DNA from: Ramlibacter sp.
GTDB taxonomy: Bacteria > Pseudomonadota > Gammaproteobacteria > Burkholderiales > Burkholderiaceae_C
Reading direction: 5' to 3'
DNA length: 64,000 bases
NCBI GenBank assembly: GCA_019635435.1
Contig: JAHBZM010000001.1
Span: 1,302,001 to 1,366,000 of the forward strand
In this document: positions 31,229 through 40,342 of the stretch, one piece after another
Position numbering within the stretch: the stretch's first letter is position 1
Layout: every line of letters begins with the position of its first letter
Notes under the pieces: generated by a model
What the model was told of the DNA's origin: nothing
What the model saw: the letters and a program-made list of their open reading frames with translations, nothing else
Databases searched by the model: none
Made by a program: the position numbers and the translations under genes

Positions 31229-31649
31229 GGCTGTCGCGGATTTCGCGCAGCAGCACCACGTCCTCGGGCGGGGCGGCCGGCGCGGCGGGCGCCGGTGCCG
31301 GCTCCTCGCGCTTGAGGCGGTTGACCTGCTTGATCATCATGAAAATGATGAACGCAAGAATGGCGAAATTCACCGCCACGGTGATGAAGTGGCCATAGGC
31401 CAGCACCGGCACACCGGCCTTCTTCAGGGCATCGAGCGTCATGGCCGTGTCCGGCGGGACCTGGCCCAGCACCACGAACAGGTTGGAGAAATCCAGCTTG
31501 CCGAATACCGTGCCCACCACGGGCATGATCAGGTCGTTGACCACGGAATCGACGATCTTGCCGAAGGCCCCGCCAATGATCACGCCCACGGCCAGATCGA
31601 TCACGTTGCCCTTGACGGCGAACTCCCTGAATTCCTTCATCATGCCCAT
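31218..31649 (-). CDS. mscL: Large-conductance mechanosensitive channel
   Basis: 143 aa from the ATG at 31649, which is preceded by AAGGAG on the minus strand; the longer frame to 31733 is rejected. The N-terminal FREFAVKGNVIDLAVGVIIG is the MscL amphipathic helix and pore helix, and a second helix (FITVAVNFAILAFIIFMM) follows. The C-terminal bundle is alanine/proline-rich. It relieves osmotic pressure. Confidence 0.95.
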   Translation of the reverse strand: MGMMKEFREFAVKGNVIDLAVGVIIGGAFGKIVDSVVNDLIMPVVGTVFGKLDFSNLFVVLGQVPPDTAMTLDALKKAGVPVLAYGHFITVAVNFAILAFIIFMMIKQVNRLKREEPAPAPAAPAAPPEDVVLLREIRDSLRK

Positions 31650-31720
31650 GCTGTCAGCTCCTTGTAGTGGGGCTTTGGAGTATTGCCGGATCGCCGGCCC
31701 TGTCAAGCTCGCGGCCGGCG

Positions 31721-31750
31721 TTGAATTCGCCAATGGGGCTCGGCTACAAT
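31721..31750 (+). promoter_or_regulatory. Probable promoter of petABC
   Basis: TTGAAT (31721-31726), an 18-bp spacer and TACAAT (31745-31750) lie 43 bp upstream of the petA ATG. GAGGA at 31782-31786 is a plausible ribosome site. Confidence 0.6.
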
Positions 31751-31792
31751 CGCGGGTTGACCCTAATAAGCGATGTTCATTGAGGATTCCCC

Positions 31793-32392
31793 ATGAGTGA
31801 CACCCCAGTCGACACCAGCAAAAGGACGTGGTTGATCGCGTCCGGCTGTGCCGGTGCAGTGGGCGGCGTGGCCACCGCCGTACCCTTCGTGAGTACCTTC
31901 GAGCCCTCCGAGCGCGCCAAGGCCGCCGGCGCGGCCGTCGAGGTCGATATTTCCGCGATCAAGCCGGGCGAGAAGCTCACCGTCGAGTGGCGCGGCAAGC
32001 CCGTGTGGATCGTGCGCCGCACGCCCGAGCAGGTGGCCGAGCTGCCCAAGAACGACGCGCAGCTGGCCGATCCGCTGTCCAAGCGCAAGCCCGATGAACT
32101 CACGCCTCCCTACGCGCGCAACGAGGCCCGCTCGATCAAGCCCGAGGTGTTCGTGGCCGTGGGCATCTGCTCGCACCTGGGCTGCTCGCCGTCCGACCGG
32201 TTCCAGCCCGGCGCCCAGCCCTCGCTGCCCGACGACTGGGCCGGTGGCTTCCTGTGCCCCTGCCATGGTTCCACCTTCGACATGGCCGGCCGGGTCTACA
32301 AGAACAAGCCCGCGCCCGACAACCTTGAAGTGCCGCCGCACATGTACCTGTCAGAGACCAAGATCCTGATCGGTGAAGACAAGAAGGCCTGA
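31793..32392 (+). CDS. petA: Ubiquinol-cytochrome c reductase Rieske iron-sulfur subunit
   Basis: 199 aa. An N-terminal Tat-like anchor (SKRTWLIASG, with K-R in place of R-R) precedes the membrane helix. The 2Fe-2S ligands are C126 and H128 in CSHLGC, and C155 and H158 in CPCHGS, with the disulfide pair C131 and C157. It is the first gene of petABC. Confidence 0.97.
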   Translation: MSDTPVDTSKRTWLIASGCAGAVGGVATAVPFVSTFEPSERAKAAGAAVEVDISAIKPGEKLTVEWRGKPVWIVRRTPEQVAELPKNDAQLADPLSKRKPDELTPPYARNEARSIKPEVFVAVGICSHLGCSPSDRFQPGAQPSLPDDWAGGFLCPCHGSTFDMAGRVYKNKPAPDNLEVPPHMYLSETKILIGEDKKA

Positions 32393-32403
32393 GGGACACT
32401 GAC

Positions 32404-33816
32404 ATGGCTGAATTCAAGGAAATCTCCCCCAACGCCTCGGGCACTGCCAAGCTCACGAACTGGTTCGAGAACCGGTTCCCCACGGCATTCGACGCCTACC
32501 GCGTCCACATGTCGGAGTACTACGCGCCCAAGAACTTCAACTTCTGGTACATCTTCGGCTCGCTGGCGCTGCTGGTGCTGGTGATCCAGATCGTCACCGG
32601 CATCTTCCTGGTGATGCACTACAAGCCCGACGCCGCCAAGGCCTTCGAGTCGGTCGAGTACATCATGCGCGACGTGCCCTGGGGCTGGCTGATCCGCTAC
32701 ATGCACTCCACGGGCGCCTCGGCGTTCTTCGTGGTGGTGTACCTGCACATGTTCCGCGGCCTGCTGTACGGCAGCTACCGCAAGCCGCGCGAGCTGGTCT
32801 GGATCTTCGGCTGCGCGATCTTCCTGTGCCTGATGGCCGAAGCCTTCATGGGCTACCTGCTGCCCTGGGGCCAGATGTCCTACTGGGGCGCCCAGGTGAT
32901 CGTGAACCTGTTCTCGGCCATCCCGTTCGTCGGCCCCGACCTGGCCCTGCTGATCCGCGGCGACTATGTGGTCTCCGATGCCACGCTCAACCGCTTCTTC
33001 AGCTTCCACGTGATCGCCGTGCCGCTGGTGTTGCTGGGCCTGGTGGCCGCCCACCTGATGGCGCTGCACGACGTGGGTTCCAACAACCCCGATGGCGTCG
33101 AGATCAAGGGCCCCAAGGCGCCCAAGGACGCCAGGGGCAAGCCGCTGGACGGCGTGCCGTTCCACCCCTACTACACGGTGCACGACATCTTTGGCGTCAG
33201 CGTGTTCCTGATGGTGTTCACCGCCATCATCTTCTTCGCGCCCGAGGCCGGCGGCTACTTCCTGGAGTACAACAACTTCATTCCCGCCGACCCGCTGAAG
33301 ACGCCCGCGCACATTGCGCCGGTCTGGTACTTCACGCCGTACTACTCCATGCTGCGCGCCATCACCAGCGAGATGATGTATGCGCTGATCGCCTGCGTGG
33401 TGGGGGCTGCCGGGCTCGCCGTGGTGCGCTTCAAGATGCCCAGCCTGTTCAAAGCCGTGATCGTGGGCGCGGCGGTTGCCGTGGTCGCCATGATGCTGGC
33501 CATCGACGCCAAGTTCTGGGGCGTGGTGGTGATGGGCGGCGCGGTCATTATCCTGTTCTTCCTGCCCTGGCTGGACCACAGCCCGGTCAAGTCGATCCGC
33601 TACCGTCCCGACTGGCACAAGTACCTGTACGGCATCTTTGTCGTCAACTTCGTGGTGCTGGCCTACCTCGGGGTGCAGCCGCCGTCCGAAATCGGCGGGC
33701 GCGTCTCGCAGGTTGGCACGCTGTTCTACTTTGGTTTCTTCCTGCTGATGCCGTGGTGGAGCCGCCTGGGCGAGTTCAAGACACCGCCCGACCGCGTCAA
33801 CTTCGCCGCGCATTAA
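32404..33816 (+). CDS. petB: Cytochrome b of the bc1 complex
   Basis: 470 aa, full-length cytochrome b with eight to nine helices plus a C-terminal extension. The heme and quinone motifs are seen: HMFRGLLYGSYRKPRE, GYLLPWGQMSYWGAQV, and the conserved PxW motif as PVWYF, equivalent to PEWY. It follows petA by 11 bp. Confidence 0.97.
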   Translation: MAEFKEISPNASGTAKLTNWFENRFPTAFDAYRVHMSEYYAPKNFNFWYIFGSLALLVLVIQIVTGIFLVMHYKPDAAKAFESVEYIMRDVPWGWLIRYMHSTGASAFFVVVYLHMFRGLLYGSYRKPRELVWIFGCAIFLCLMAEAFMGYLLPWGQMSYWGAQVIVNLFSAIPFVGPDLALLIRGDYVVSDATLNRFFSFHVIAVPLVLLGLVAAHLMALHDVGSNNPDGVEIKGPKAPKDARGKPLDGVPFHPYYTVHDIFGVSVFLMVFTAIIFFAPEAGGYFLEYNNFIPADPLKTPAHIAPVWYFTPYYSMLRAITSEMMYALIACVVGAAGLAVVRFKMPSLFKAVIVGAAVAVVAMMLAIDAKFWGVVVMGGAVIILFFLPWLDHSPVKSIRYRPDWHKYLYGIFVVNFVVLAYLGVQPPSEIGGRVSQVGTLFYFGFFLLMPWWSRLGEFKTPPDRVNFAAH

Positions 33817-33832
33817 GCTGGAGACGATAACC

Positions 33833-34588
33833 ATGAAGAAAATCATCCTCACGCTGATCGCCGCGTTCGGTTTCATCGCCGGCGCGCAGGCCAATGAAGG
33901 CGGCGTCGCCTGGGACAAGGCGCCCAACAAGATCAATGACCTGGCGGCCCTGCAGAATGGCGCCAAGCTGTTCGTCAATTACTGCCTGAGCTGCCATTCG
34001 GCGGCGTTCATGCGCTACAACCGGCTGACCGACATCGGCCTGACCGAGCAGCAGATCAAGGACAACCTTCTGTTCACCACCGACAAGGTGGGCGAGACCA
34101 TGAAGGCGGCGATTGACCCGAAGCAGGCCAAGGCCTGGTTCGGCGGCAATCCGCCGGACCTGACGCTGATCGCGCGCTCGCGCGCCGGTCACGGCGGCAC
34201 CGGCGCCGACTACCTGTACACCTACCTGCGCACCTACTACCGCGACCCGACCAAAGCCACGGGCTGGAACAACCTGGTGTTCCCCAACGTGGGCATGCCG
34301 CATGTCCTGTGGGAGTTGCAGGGCGACCGCCAGCCGGTGTTCGCTGAAACCATGGAACACGGCCACGAGGTCAAGGCCTTCAAGGGCTGGGAGCAGGTGT
34401 CCGCGGGCACGATGACCCCGTTGCAGTACGACGAGGCCGTGGGTGACCTGGTCAGCTACCTCCAGTGGATGGGCGAGCCGGCCCAGGGCACGCGCGTTCG
34501 CGTCGGCGTCTGGGTCCTGCTGTTCCTGGGCCTGTTCACCGTGATTGCCTGGCGCCTCAACGCCGCGTTCTGGAAAGACGTCAAGTAA
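33833..34588 (+). CDS. petC: Cytochrome c1
   Basis: 251 aa. A signal peptide ends near AQANEG (residues 18-23), and heme c is attached at C51-x-x-C54-H55 in NYCLSCHS. The axial methionine is probably in NVGMPHVLWE. A C-terminal membrane anchor (VGVWVLLFLGLFTVIAWRL) completes it. It is followed by the terminator at 34635-34665. Confidence 0.97.
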   Translation: MKKIILTLIAAFGFIAGAQANEGGVAWDKAPNKINDLAALQNGAKLFVNYCLSCHSAAFMRYNRLTDIGLTEQQIKDNLLFTTDKVGETMKAAIDPKQAKAWFGGNPPDLTLIARSRAGHGGTGADYLYTYLRTYYRDPTKATGWNNLVFPNVGMPHVLWELQGDRQPVFAETMEHGHEVKAFKGWEQVSAGTMTPLQYDEAVGDLVSYLQWMGEPAQGTRVRVGVWVLLFLGLFTVIAWRLNAAFWKDVK

Positions 34589-34634
34589 AAGCGACCACGC
34601 GGGCGGGCCTTGCGCCGGCCCCGCGTCCTTTCAT

Positions 34635-34665
34635 GAGTGGGTTGCGTCATGCACCCACTCTTTTT
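34635..34665 (+). terminator. Intrinsic terminator after petABC
   Basis: GAGTGGGT (34635-34642) and ACCCACTC (34653-34660) form a perfect 8-bp stem with a 10-nt loop, followed by TTTTT at 34661-34665. It lies between petC and sspA. Confidence 0.9.
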
Positions 34666-34685
34666 GATTTTTAGGAGTCTCCGCC

Positions 34686-35297
34686 ATGATGGTGCTGTAT
34701 TCAGGAACGACCTGCCCCTTCTCCCACCGCTGCCGGTTTGTGCTGTTCGAGAAGGGCATGGACTTCGAGATCCGCGATGTGGACCTCTACAACAAGCCCG
34801 AAGACATCAATGTGATGAATCCCTACGGCCAGGTTCCCATCCTGGTCGAGCGCGATCTCATCCTGTACGAGTCGAACATCATCAACGAGTACATCGACGA
34901 GCGCTTCCCGCATCCCCAGCTGATGCCCGGCGACCCGGTGGACCGTGCCCGTGTGCGCCTGTTCCTGCTCAACTTCGAGAAGGAGTTGTTCGTCCATGTG
35001 AGCACCCTGGAGTCGCGCTTGGCCAAGAGCAACGAAAAGGCGCTCGAGAAGGCGCGTTCGCACATCCGCGACCGCCTCACGCAGCTGGCCCCGGTGTTCC
35101 TCAAGAACAAGTACATGCTGGGCGAGAACTTCTCGATGCTCGACGTCGCGATCGCCCCGCTGCTGTGGCGTCTGGATTACTATGGCATTGACCTGAGCAA
35201 GAACGCCGCGCCGCTGCTCAAGTACGCCGAGCGCATCTTCTCGCGCCCGGCCTACATTGAAGCCCTGACGCCGTCCGAAAAGGTCATGCGCAAGTAA
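34686..35297 (+). CDS. sspA: Stringent starvation protein A (GST-fold)
   Basis: 203 aa, glutathione-S-transferase fold. SGTTCPFSHRCRFVLFEKGM and NPYGQVPILVERDLILYES are the thioredoxin-like half. SspA is an RNA-polymerase-associated regulator. AGGAG at 34673-34677 precedes ATG 34686. Its place between petC and sspB is conserved in betaproteobacteria. Confidence 0.93.
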   Translation: MMVLYSGTTCPFSHRCRFVLFEKGMDFEIRDVDLYNKPEDINVMNPYGQVPILVERDLILYESNIINEYIDERFPHPQLMPGDPVDRARVRLFLLNFEKELFVHVSTLESRLAKSNEKALEKARSHIRDRLTQLAPVFLKNKYMLGENFSMLDVAIAPLLWRLDYYGIDLSKNAAPLLKYAERIFSRPAYIEALTPSEKVMRK

Positions 35298-35324
35298 CCA
35301 CCGAGCCGAGGCCCCGCCCACACG

Positions 35325-35849
35325 ATGATGAATGCACTGGAGTCCACATCCACACGTCCCTACCTGATCCGGGCGCTGTATGACTGGTGCACCGACAACG
35401 GCTTCACGCCCTATGTCGCCGTGCTGGTGGATGAATCGGTCCAGGTGCCGCGCGAGTACGTCAAGAACGGTGAAATCGTGCTGAACATCAGCTTCGATGC
35501 CACCAGCTCACTCAAGCTGGGCAACGATTTCATCGAGTTCAAGGCCCGGTTCGCGGGCTCGGCGCGCGAGATCATGGTGCCAGTCGGCCGCGTCATTGCG
35601 ATTTACGCGCGCGAGAACGGCCAGGGCATGGCCTTCCCGGTGCCGGTACCGGCCACCACGGGGGATGAGGTGTCGAAGCCGTCGCCCCTGAGCAGCGTGC
35701 CGGCGGTTCCGGCAACCGGCCTGTCGTCATCCGAAGGCGAGCCCCGCGTGGTGCAACTGGTCACGCCTGAGGCTGGTCCCGGCGACGACACCACCGATCC
35801 GCCCCGGCCGCCGTCGGGTCCGCGTCCGGCGCTCAAGCGGGTCAAGTGA
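35325..35849 (+). CDS. sspB: ClpXP adaptor SspB
   Basis: 174 aa. The N-terminal ssrA-tag-binding domain shows RPYLIRALYDWCTDNGFTPY and DFIEFKARFAGSAREIMVP. A proline/serine-rich linker leads to a C-terminal tail (PALKRVK) that in this family docks on ClpX. The start is ATG 35325 or 35328. It lies 27 bp after sspA. Confidence 0.93.
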   Translation: MMNALESTSTRPYLIRALYDWCTDNGFTPYVAVLVDESVQVPREYVKNGEIVLNISFDATSSLKLGNDFIEFKARFAGSAREIMVPVGRVIAIYARENGQGMAFPVPVPATTGDEVSKPSPLSSVPAVPATGLSSSEGEPRVVQLVTPEAGPGDDTTDPPRPPSGPRPALKRVK

Positions 35850-35890
35850 CCCATCGCCGGCCATAGCAGCCCGGTAAAATCATAAACACC

Positions 35891-35966
35891 GCCGATTTAG
35901 CTCAGTTGGTAGAGCAACCGCCTTGTAAGCGGTAGGTCATCAGTTCGAATCCGATAATCGGCACCA
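35891..35966 (+). tRNA. tRNA-Thr (anticodon TGT)
   Basis: A 76-nt cloverleaf including encoded CCA. The acceptor GCCGATT pairs with AATCGGC. The D-arm is GCTC...GAGC, the anticodon stem ACCGC/GCGGT carries loop CTTGTAA with anticodon TGT at 35924-35926, and the T-loop is TTCGAAT. A TAAAAT -10-like box is at 35875-35880. Confidence 0.95.
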
Positions 35967-35980
35967 GTGCTTGCTTCCTG

Positions 35981-36289
35981 TTACTTCTGCGGCATTTGAA
36001 CCTTCAGCCGAATTGAGTTAACCTCCCAACCCCGGTCGCGCAGCCGCGCCAGGAGAGCAGGGAGCACCTGCCGGAGCTTCGCGGCCGCTGCGTTGCTGCT
36101 GACCAGCAGGCACCAGTCGCAGCCATCCACCGGGCCGGCCTTGATGGCCGGGCGCAAGGGGACAGGGATCAACAATTCAACCGCTTTGAGCCTTTCACTG
36201 GAATCCCGTGCCAGTTCTGCCAGACGCGCCAGGGTGGGCGAGTCCTGGGCAGCCTGCTGCAGGGATACCGGATGATGAAGACGGCTCAT
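35981..36289 (-). CDS. DciA-like protein (DUF721)
   Basis: 102 aa from the ATG at 36289. A longer frame reaching 37702 is only the shadow of the M23 gene. The small basic protein, with LRQVLPALLARLRDRGWEVNSIRLKVQ at its C-terminus, fits DUF721/DciA, the ancestral DnaB helicase loader. The position, divergent from the M23 peptidase and near secA, is the usual one. Sequence similarity is only moderate to my eye. Confidence 0.7.
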   Translation of the reverse strand: MSRLHHPVSLQQAAQDSPTLARLAELARDSSERLKAVELLIPVPLRPAIKAGPVDGCDWCLLVSSNAAAAKLRQVLPALLARLRDRGWEVNSIRLKVQMPQK

Positions 36290-36319
36290 TGGGGGGCGGA
36301 CGCTTGAGGGGATAGCACA

Positions 36320-37300
36320 GTGCATTTGATTATCACGGATGCGTGGCTTGCGAAGAGCCGTGCCATCCATCTGAGCGGCACGCGGCTGGTCCTGTCCTTC
36401 GTGACCCTGTCCCTGGTGCTCATGTTCATGGCTGCGGGCCTGTACCACTGGGTGTTTCTCAAGGGCGCGCGCGAAGGCTGGCCGGTGATCGGCTCCCTGG
36501 TCAAGCTGATGGTGCGTGGCGAGTTCGAACAGCGCGACCGCTTCATGCGCGAGAACATCGACGCCATGGCCCGCAAGCTTGGTGAAATGCAGGCCAAGCT
36601 CGTGCAACTCGAGGCACTGGGCGAACGCGTGTCGGGGCTGGCGGGGGTCAACCCCGCCGACATCCGGGGCACGCCCGGGCGCGGTGGTGCGCTGGTGTCG
36701 GGGCGACCGCTGACCATGGAAGAGCTCCAGGCCACATTGGCCGATCTGGACAAGCTCACCGATCAGCGCACGGACCTGATGACCGTGATGGAGTCGCGGC
36801 TGTTTGACCAGAAGATCAAGAAACTGATGGTGCCGACGCAGCAGCCCGTGGCCACGGGCGTGCTGGGCTCGGCGTTTGGCTGGCGGATCGACCCCTTCAC
36901 CGGTCGCTCGGCGCTGCACACCGGGCTGGATTTTCCGTCCACCCCCGGGACGCCGATTGTCGCGGCGGCCGGCGGCGTGGTGGTCACGCAGGAATTCCAC
37001 CCCGAGTACGGCAACATGGTGGAGATTGACCACGGCAATGACCTGATCACCCGCTATGCCCACGCATCGCGCGTGTTCGTCAAGAAGGGCGACCTGATCC
37101 GCCGCGGGCAAAAGATCGCCGAGGTCGGCACCACGGGCCGTTCGACCGGCCCGCACCTGCATTTCGAGGTTCTCGTGCAGGGGGTGCCCCAGGATCCGCA
37201 GAAATTCCTGCTGGCCGGCCAGCGGCTGCCCGGCCCCCAGGTGGCCCAGGCAACGGCCCCTGCGGCGGCGGCGGTTCCTGCGGTTTCCGGGCACAGGTAA
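36320..37300 (+). CDS. M23 family metallopeptidase
   Basis: 326 aa from GTG 36320. One N-terminal membrane helix (residues ~22-46) and a periplasmic coiled region (~60-120) lead to a LytM/M23 domain. Zinc ligands are the H and D of LHTGLDFP and the H-x-H of GPHLHFEV. The protein either cuts peptidoglycan cross-links or regulates an amidase. It lies between the dciA-like gene and secA. Confidence 0.9.
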   Translation: MHLIITDAWLAKSRAIHLSGTRLVLSFVTLSLVLMFMAAGLYHWVFLKGAREGWPVIGSLVKLMVRGEFEQRDRFMRENIDAMARKLGEMQAKLVQLEALGERVSGLAGVNPADIRGTPGRGGALVSGRPLTMEELQATLADLDKLTDQRTDLMTVMESRLFDQKIKKLMVPTQQPVATGVLGSAFGWRIDPFTGRSALHTGLDFPSTPGTPIVAAAGGVVVTQEFHPEYGNMVEIDHGNDLITRYAHASRVFVKKGDLIRRGQKIAEVGTTGRSTGPHLHFEVLVQGVPQDPQKFLLAGQRLPGPQVAQATAPAAAAVPAVSGHR

Positions 37301-37385
37301 AATCGGGGGCTGTGCTGCACTGCACGATGCACTTGCATTGATCAGCGGCAGCCCCATTTCCTCCTGATTGACAAAGGATTGCGCT

Positions 37386-37415
37386 GCCCTGCTGGCCCCA
37401 GTGGGCTGGCAGGGC
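37386..37415 (+). promoter_or_regulatory. Stem-loop masking the secA ribosome site
   Basis: GCCCTGC (37386-37392) pairs with GCAGGGC (37409-37415). The stem extends through two G-T pairs to GCCC/GGGC-type pairing at 37395-37398, leaving the loop CAGT. The 3' arm contains the only purine-rich sequence (AGGGCGG) before the secA ATG at 37428. Confidence 0.55.
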
Positions 37416-37427
37416 GGTACTGCTTTC

Positions 37428-40190
37428 ATGGCCACCAACTTCCTCACAAAAATATTCGGCAGCCGTAACGACCGCCTCCTCAAGCAGTACCGCAAGACGG
37501 TCGAACGCATCAACGCGCTCGAGCCGCAGTACGAGAAACTGGACGATGCCGGGCTGCGCGCCAAGACCGAGGAGTTCAAGGCCCGCGTCGCCGCGGGCGA
37601 GACGCTGGATGCGATCCTGCCGGAGGCGTTTGCCGTGGTGCGCGAAGGCTCCAAGCGCGTCATGAAGATGCGCCACTTCGACGTGCAGATGCTGGGGGGC
37701 ATGTCGCTTCACAACGGCAAGATTTCCGAGATGCGGACCGGCGAGGGCAAGACCCTGACCGCCACCTTGCCCGTGTACCTGAACGCACTGACCGGCAAGG
37801 GCGTGCACGTGGTCACCGTGAACGACTACCTCGCCAACCGCGATGCGCAATGGATGGGCCGCCTGTATGGCTTCCTCGGTCTGTCCGTGGGGGTCAACCT
37901 GCCCAACATGTCGCGCGAGGAAAAGCAGTCCGCCTACCGGTCCGACATCACCTATGGCACGAACAACGAATTCGGCTTTGACTACCTGCGCGACAACATG
38001 GTGTACGAGGTGCAGGACCGCGTGCAGCGGGGCCTGAACTACGCCATCGTGGACGAGGTGGACTCGATCCTGATTGACGAGGCGCGAACGCCGCTGATCA
38101 TCAGCGGCCAGGCCGAGGACCATACCGACCTGTACATTGCGATGAACCGCGTGGTGCCCCTGCTCACGCGCCAGGAAGGCGAAGCCAACCCGCTGACCGG
38201 CGAAGGCGTGATCAAGCCCGGTGATTTCACGCTGGACGAAAAGTCGCATCAGGTCTTCCTCACCGAGCAGGGCCACGAGAATGCCGAGCGGATCCTGTTC
38301 AACCTGGGCCTGATTGCCGAGGGCGCCTCGCTCTACGACCCCGCCAACATCGCGCTGATGCATCACCTGTACGCGGCGCTGCGGGCCAACCACCTTTACC
38401 ACCGCGACCAGCACTATGTGGTCCAGGAGGGCGAGGTGGTGATCGTCGACGAGTTCACCGGCCGGCTGATGTCGGGGCGGCGCTGGAGCGACGGCCTGCA
38501 CCAGGCCGTGGAAGCCAAGGAGGGCGTGGCCATCCAGGCCGAGAACCAGACGCTGGCCTCGATCACCTTCCAGAACTACTTCCGCCTCTACGGCAAGCTC
38601 GCCGGCATGACCGGCACGGCCGATACCGAGGCCTATGAGTTCCAGGAGATCTACGGGCTCGAGACCGTGGTGATGCCGCCGAACCGGCCGAGCCGGCGCG
38701 ACGACCAGCTTGACCGCGTCTACAAGACCACGCGCGAGAAGTACGAAGCCGCCATCAAGGACATCCGCGAATGCCACGAGCGCGGCCAGCCCGTGCTGGT
38801 GGGCACCACGTCGATCGAGAACTCCGAAATCATCGACCAGTTGCTGACCAGGGAAAACCTGCCACACCAGGTGCTCAACGCCAAGCAGCATGCGCGCGAG
38901 GCGGACATCGTGGCGCAAGCCGGCCGGCCCGGCATGATCACCATCGCCACCAACATGGCGGGCCGGGGCACCGACATCGTGCTGGGCGGCAATGTGGAAA
39001 AGCTCATCGAAGCGGTTGAAGCCGATGAGTCCCTGGACGCCGCCGCGAAGGCGGCGCAGATCGCGTCGCTGCGCGAGCAATGGACCAAGGACCATGAGTC
39101 GGTGAAGGCGCTGGGCGGCCTGCGCATCATCGCCACCGAGCGGCACGAGTCCCGCCGGATTGACAACCAGCTGCGCGGCCGTTCAGGCCGGCAGGGTGAC
39201 CCGGGTTCCTCGCGCTTTTACCTCAGCCTGGACGACCCGCTGATGCGCATCTTCGCGGGCGACCGGGTCAAGGCCATCATGGAACGCCTCAAGATGCCCG
39301 ACGGCGAGGCCATCGAGGCCGGCATCGTCACGCGCAGCATCGAAAGCGCCCAGCGCAAGGTGGAAGCGCGCAACTTTGACATCCGCAAGCAGCTCCTGGA
39401 GTACGACGACGTCTCCAACGACCAGCGCAAGGTGATCTACCAGCAGCGCAACGACATTCTCGACGCGGCTGACCTGTCCGCCCAGATCGCCTCCCTGCGC
39501 GAAGGCTGCTTCACCGATCTCGTGCACCAGTACGTGCCGGAACAGTCGGTGGAAGAGCAATGGGATCTGCCCAGGCTCGAGCAGGTGCTGCGCGAGGAAT
39601 GGCAGATTGAACTGCCACTGCAGGGCGAGGTGCAGGCGGCCAGCGCCATCACCGACGAGGACCTGGTCGCCCGGGTCCTGCAGACGGCCAATGAGGTGTT
39701 CGATGCCAAGGTCAAGCTGGTGGGCGGTGACCAGTTCACGCAGTTCGAGCGCGTCGTGCTGCTGCAGAGCATTGACACGCATTGGCGTGAGCATCTGAGC
39801 GCGCTTGACTACCTGCGTCAGGGCATTCACCTGCGGGGCTATGCGCAGAAGCAGCCCAAGCAGGAATACAAGCGCGAGGCCTTTGAGCTGTTCGGGCAAC
39901 TGCTGGACTCCGTGAAGAATGACGTCACCAAGGTCTTGATGACGGTTCAGATCCAGTCCAGTGAGCAGATTGGCGAAGCCGCCGATGCGCTGGAAAACCG
40001 TGCCGAACGCATTGCCAACGTGACCTACAGCGCACCCACCGAAACGGGTGAAGTCGAGACGCGCGTGGATGCCGCCACAGCGCGCCAGCCCGGCCCCTTT
40101 GCCGACGGCATGCCCCGCGTGGGCCGCAACGATCCCTGCCCTTGCGGCAGCGGAAAAAAATACAAACACTGTCACGGCAAGCTGGCCTGA
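37428..40190 (+). CDS. secA: Preprotein translocase ATPase SecA
   Basis: 920 aa. The helicase motor has Walker A RTGEGKT at 103-109 and Walker B VDEVDSILIDEART. The NMAGRGTDI and GRSGRQGDPGSS motifs follow, and the C-terminal zinc/SecB-binding motif has C904, C906, C915 and H916. The ATG at 37428 gives the canonical MATNFLTKIFGSRNDR; an in-frame TTG at 37368 runs through a hairpin and is rejected. It drives Sec export at the inner membrane. Confidence 0.98.
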   Translation: MATNFLTKIFGSRNDRLLKQYRKTVERINALEPQYEKLDDAGLRAKTEEFKARVAAGETLDAILPEAFAVVREGSKRVMKMRHFDVQMLGGMSLHNGKISEMRTGEGKTLTATLPVYLNALTGKGVHVVTVNDYLANRDAQWMGRLYGFLGLSVGVNLPNMSREEKQSAYRSDITYGTNNEFGFDYLRDNMVYEVQDRVQRGLNYAIVDEVDSILIDEARTPLIISGQAEDHTDLYIAMNRVVPLLTRQEGEANPLTGEGVIKPGDFTLDEKSHQVFLTEQGHENAERILFNLGLIAEGASLYDPANIALMHHLYAALRANHLYHRDQHYVVQEGEVVIVDEFTGRLMSGRRWSDGLHQAVEAKEGVAIQAENQTLASITFQNYFRLYGKLAGMTGTADTEAYEFQEIYGLETVVMPPNRPSRRDDQLDRVYKTTREKYEAAIKDIRECHERGQPVLVGTTSIENSEIIDQLLTRENLPHQVLNAKQHAREADIVAQAGRPGMITIATNMAGRGTDIVLGGNVEKLIEAVEADESLDAAAKAAQIASLREQWTKDHESVKALGGLRIIATERHESRRIDNQLRGRSGRQGDPGSSRFYLSLDDPLMRIFAGDRVKAIMERLKMPDGEAIEAGIVTRSIESAQRKVEARNFDIRKQLLEYDDVSNDQRKVIYQQRNDILDAADLSAQIASLREGCFTDLVHQYVPEQSVEEQWDLPRLEQVLREEWQIELPLQGEVQAASAITDEDLVARVLQTANEVFDAKVKLVGGDQFTQFERVVLLQSIDTHWREHLSALDYLRQGIHLRGYAQKQPKQEYKREAFELFGQLLDSVKNDVTKVLMTVQIQSSEQIGEAADALENRAERIANVTYSAPTETGEVETRVDAATARQPGPFADGMPRVGRNDPCPCGSGKKYKHCHGKLA

Positions 40191-40212
40191 CACCCCGCTG
40201 AAACATTTTCTT

Positions 40213-40246
40213 GCCCGCTGCGTTGGAAACAACGCAGCGGGCTGTT
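40213..40246 (+). terminator. Intrinsic terminator after secA
   Basis: GCCCGCTGCGTT (40213-40224) and AACGCAGCGGGC (40231-40242) form a perfect 12-bp stem with loop GGAAAC, followed by a T-rich run. Confidence 0.95.
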
Positions 40247-40291
40247 TTTGTTGCGCCTCAAGGGCCTACTGGGAATATCCTTTAATGCTTT

Positions 40292-40329
40292 TGTAACTGT
40301 TATTACATTCTCTAGCAGAGAGGTCTGCT
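40292..40329 (+). promoter_or_regulatory. Two short inverted repeats upstream of the CqsA-like gene
   Basis: TGTAA-N6-TTACA lies at 40292-40307 and AGCAGA-GAGG-TCTGCT at 40314-40329. Both are perfect dyads in an AT-richer gap than is usual for this window. Together with the lux-box-like palindrome they suggest a regulated promoter, but the cognate factors are unknown. Confidence 0.4.
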
Positions 40330-40342
40330 TTGATACATCCGA

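Noticed and set aside
37326..37340. Tiny leader ORF (MHLH) before secA as a SecM-like arrest peptide
   Set aside because: Four codons are far too short for an export-arrest peptide and there is no signal sequence.
37368..37428. N-terminal extension of SecA from TTG 37368
   Set aside because: The extension runs through the leader hairpin, and SecA proteins begin with the MATNFLTKIFG-like sequence at 37428.
35981..37702. A 573-codon minus-strand frame over the M23 gene
   Set aside because: Only its last 102 codons (from 36289) look like a real protein (DciA-like); the rest is antisense to the M23 peptidase and the start of secA.
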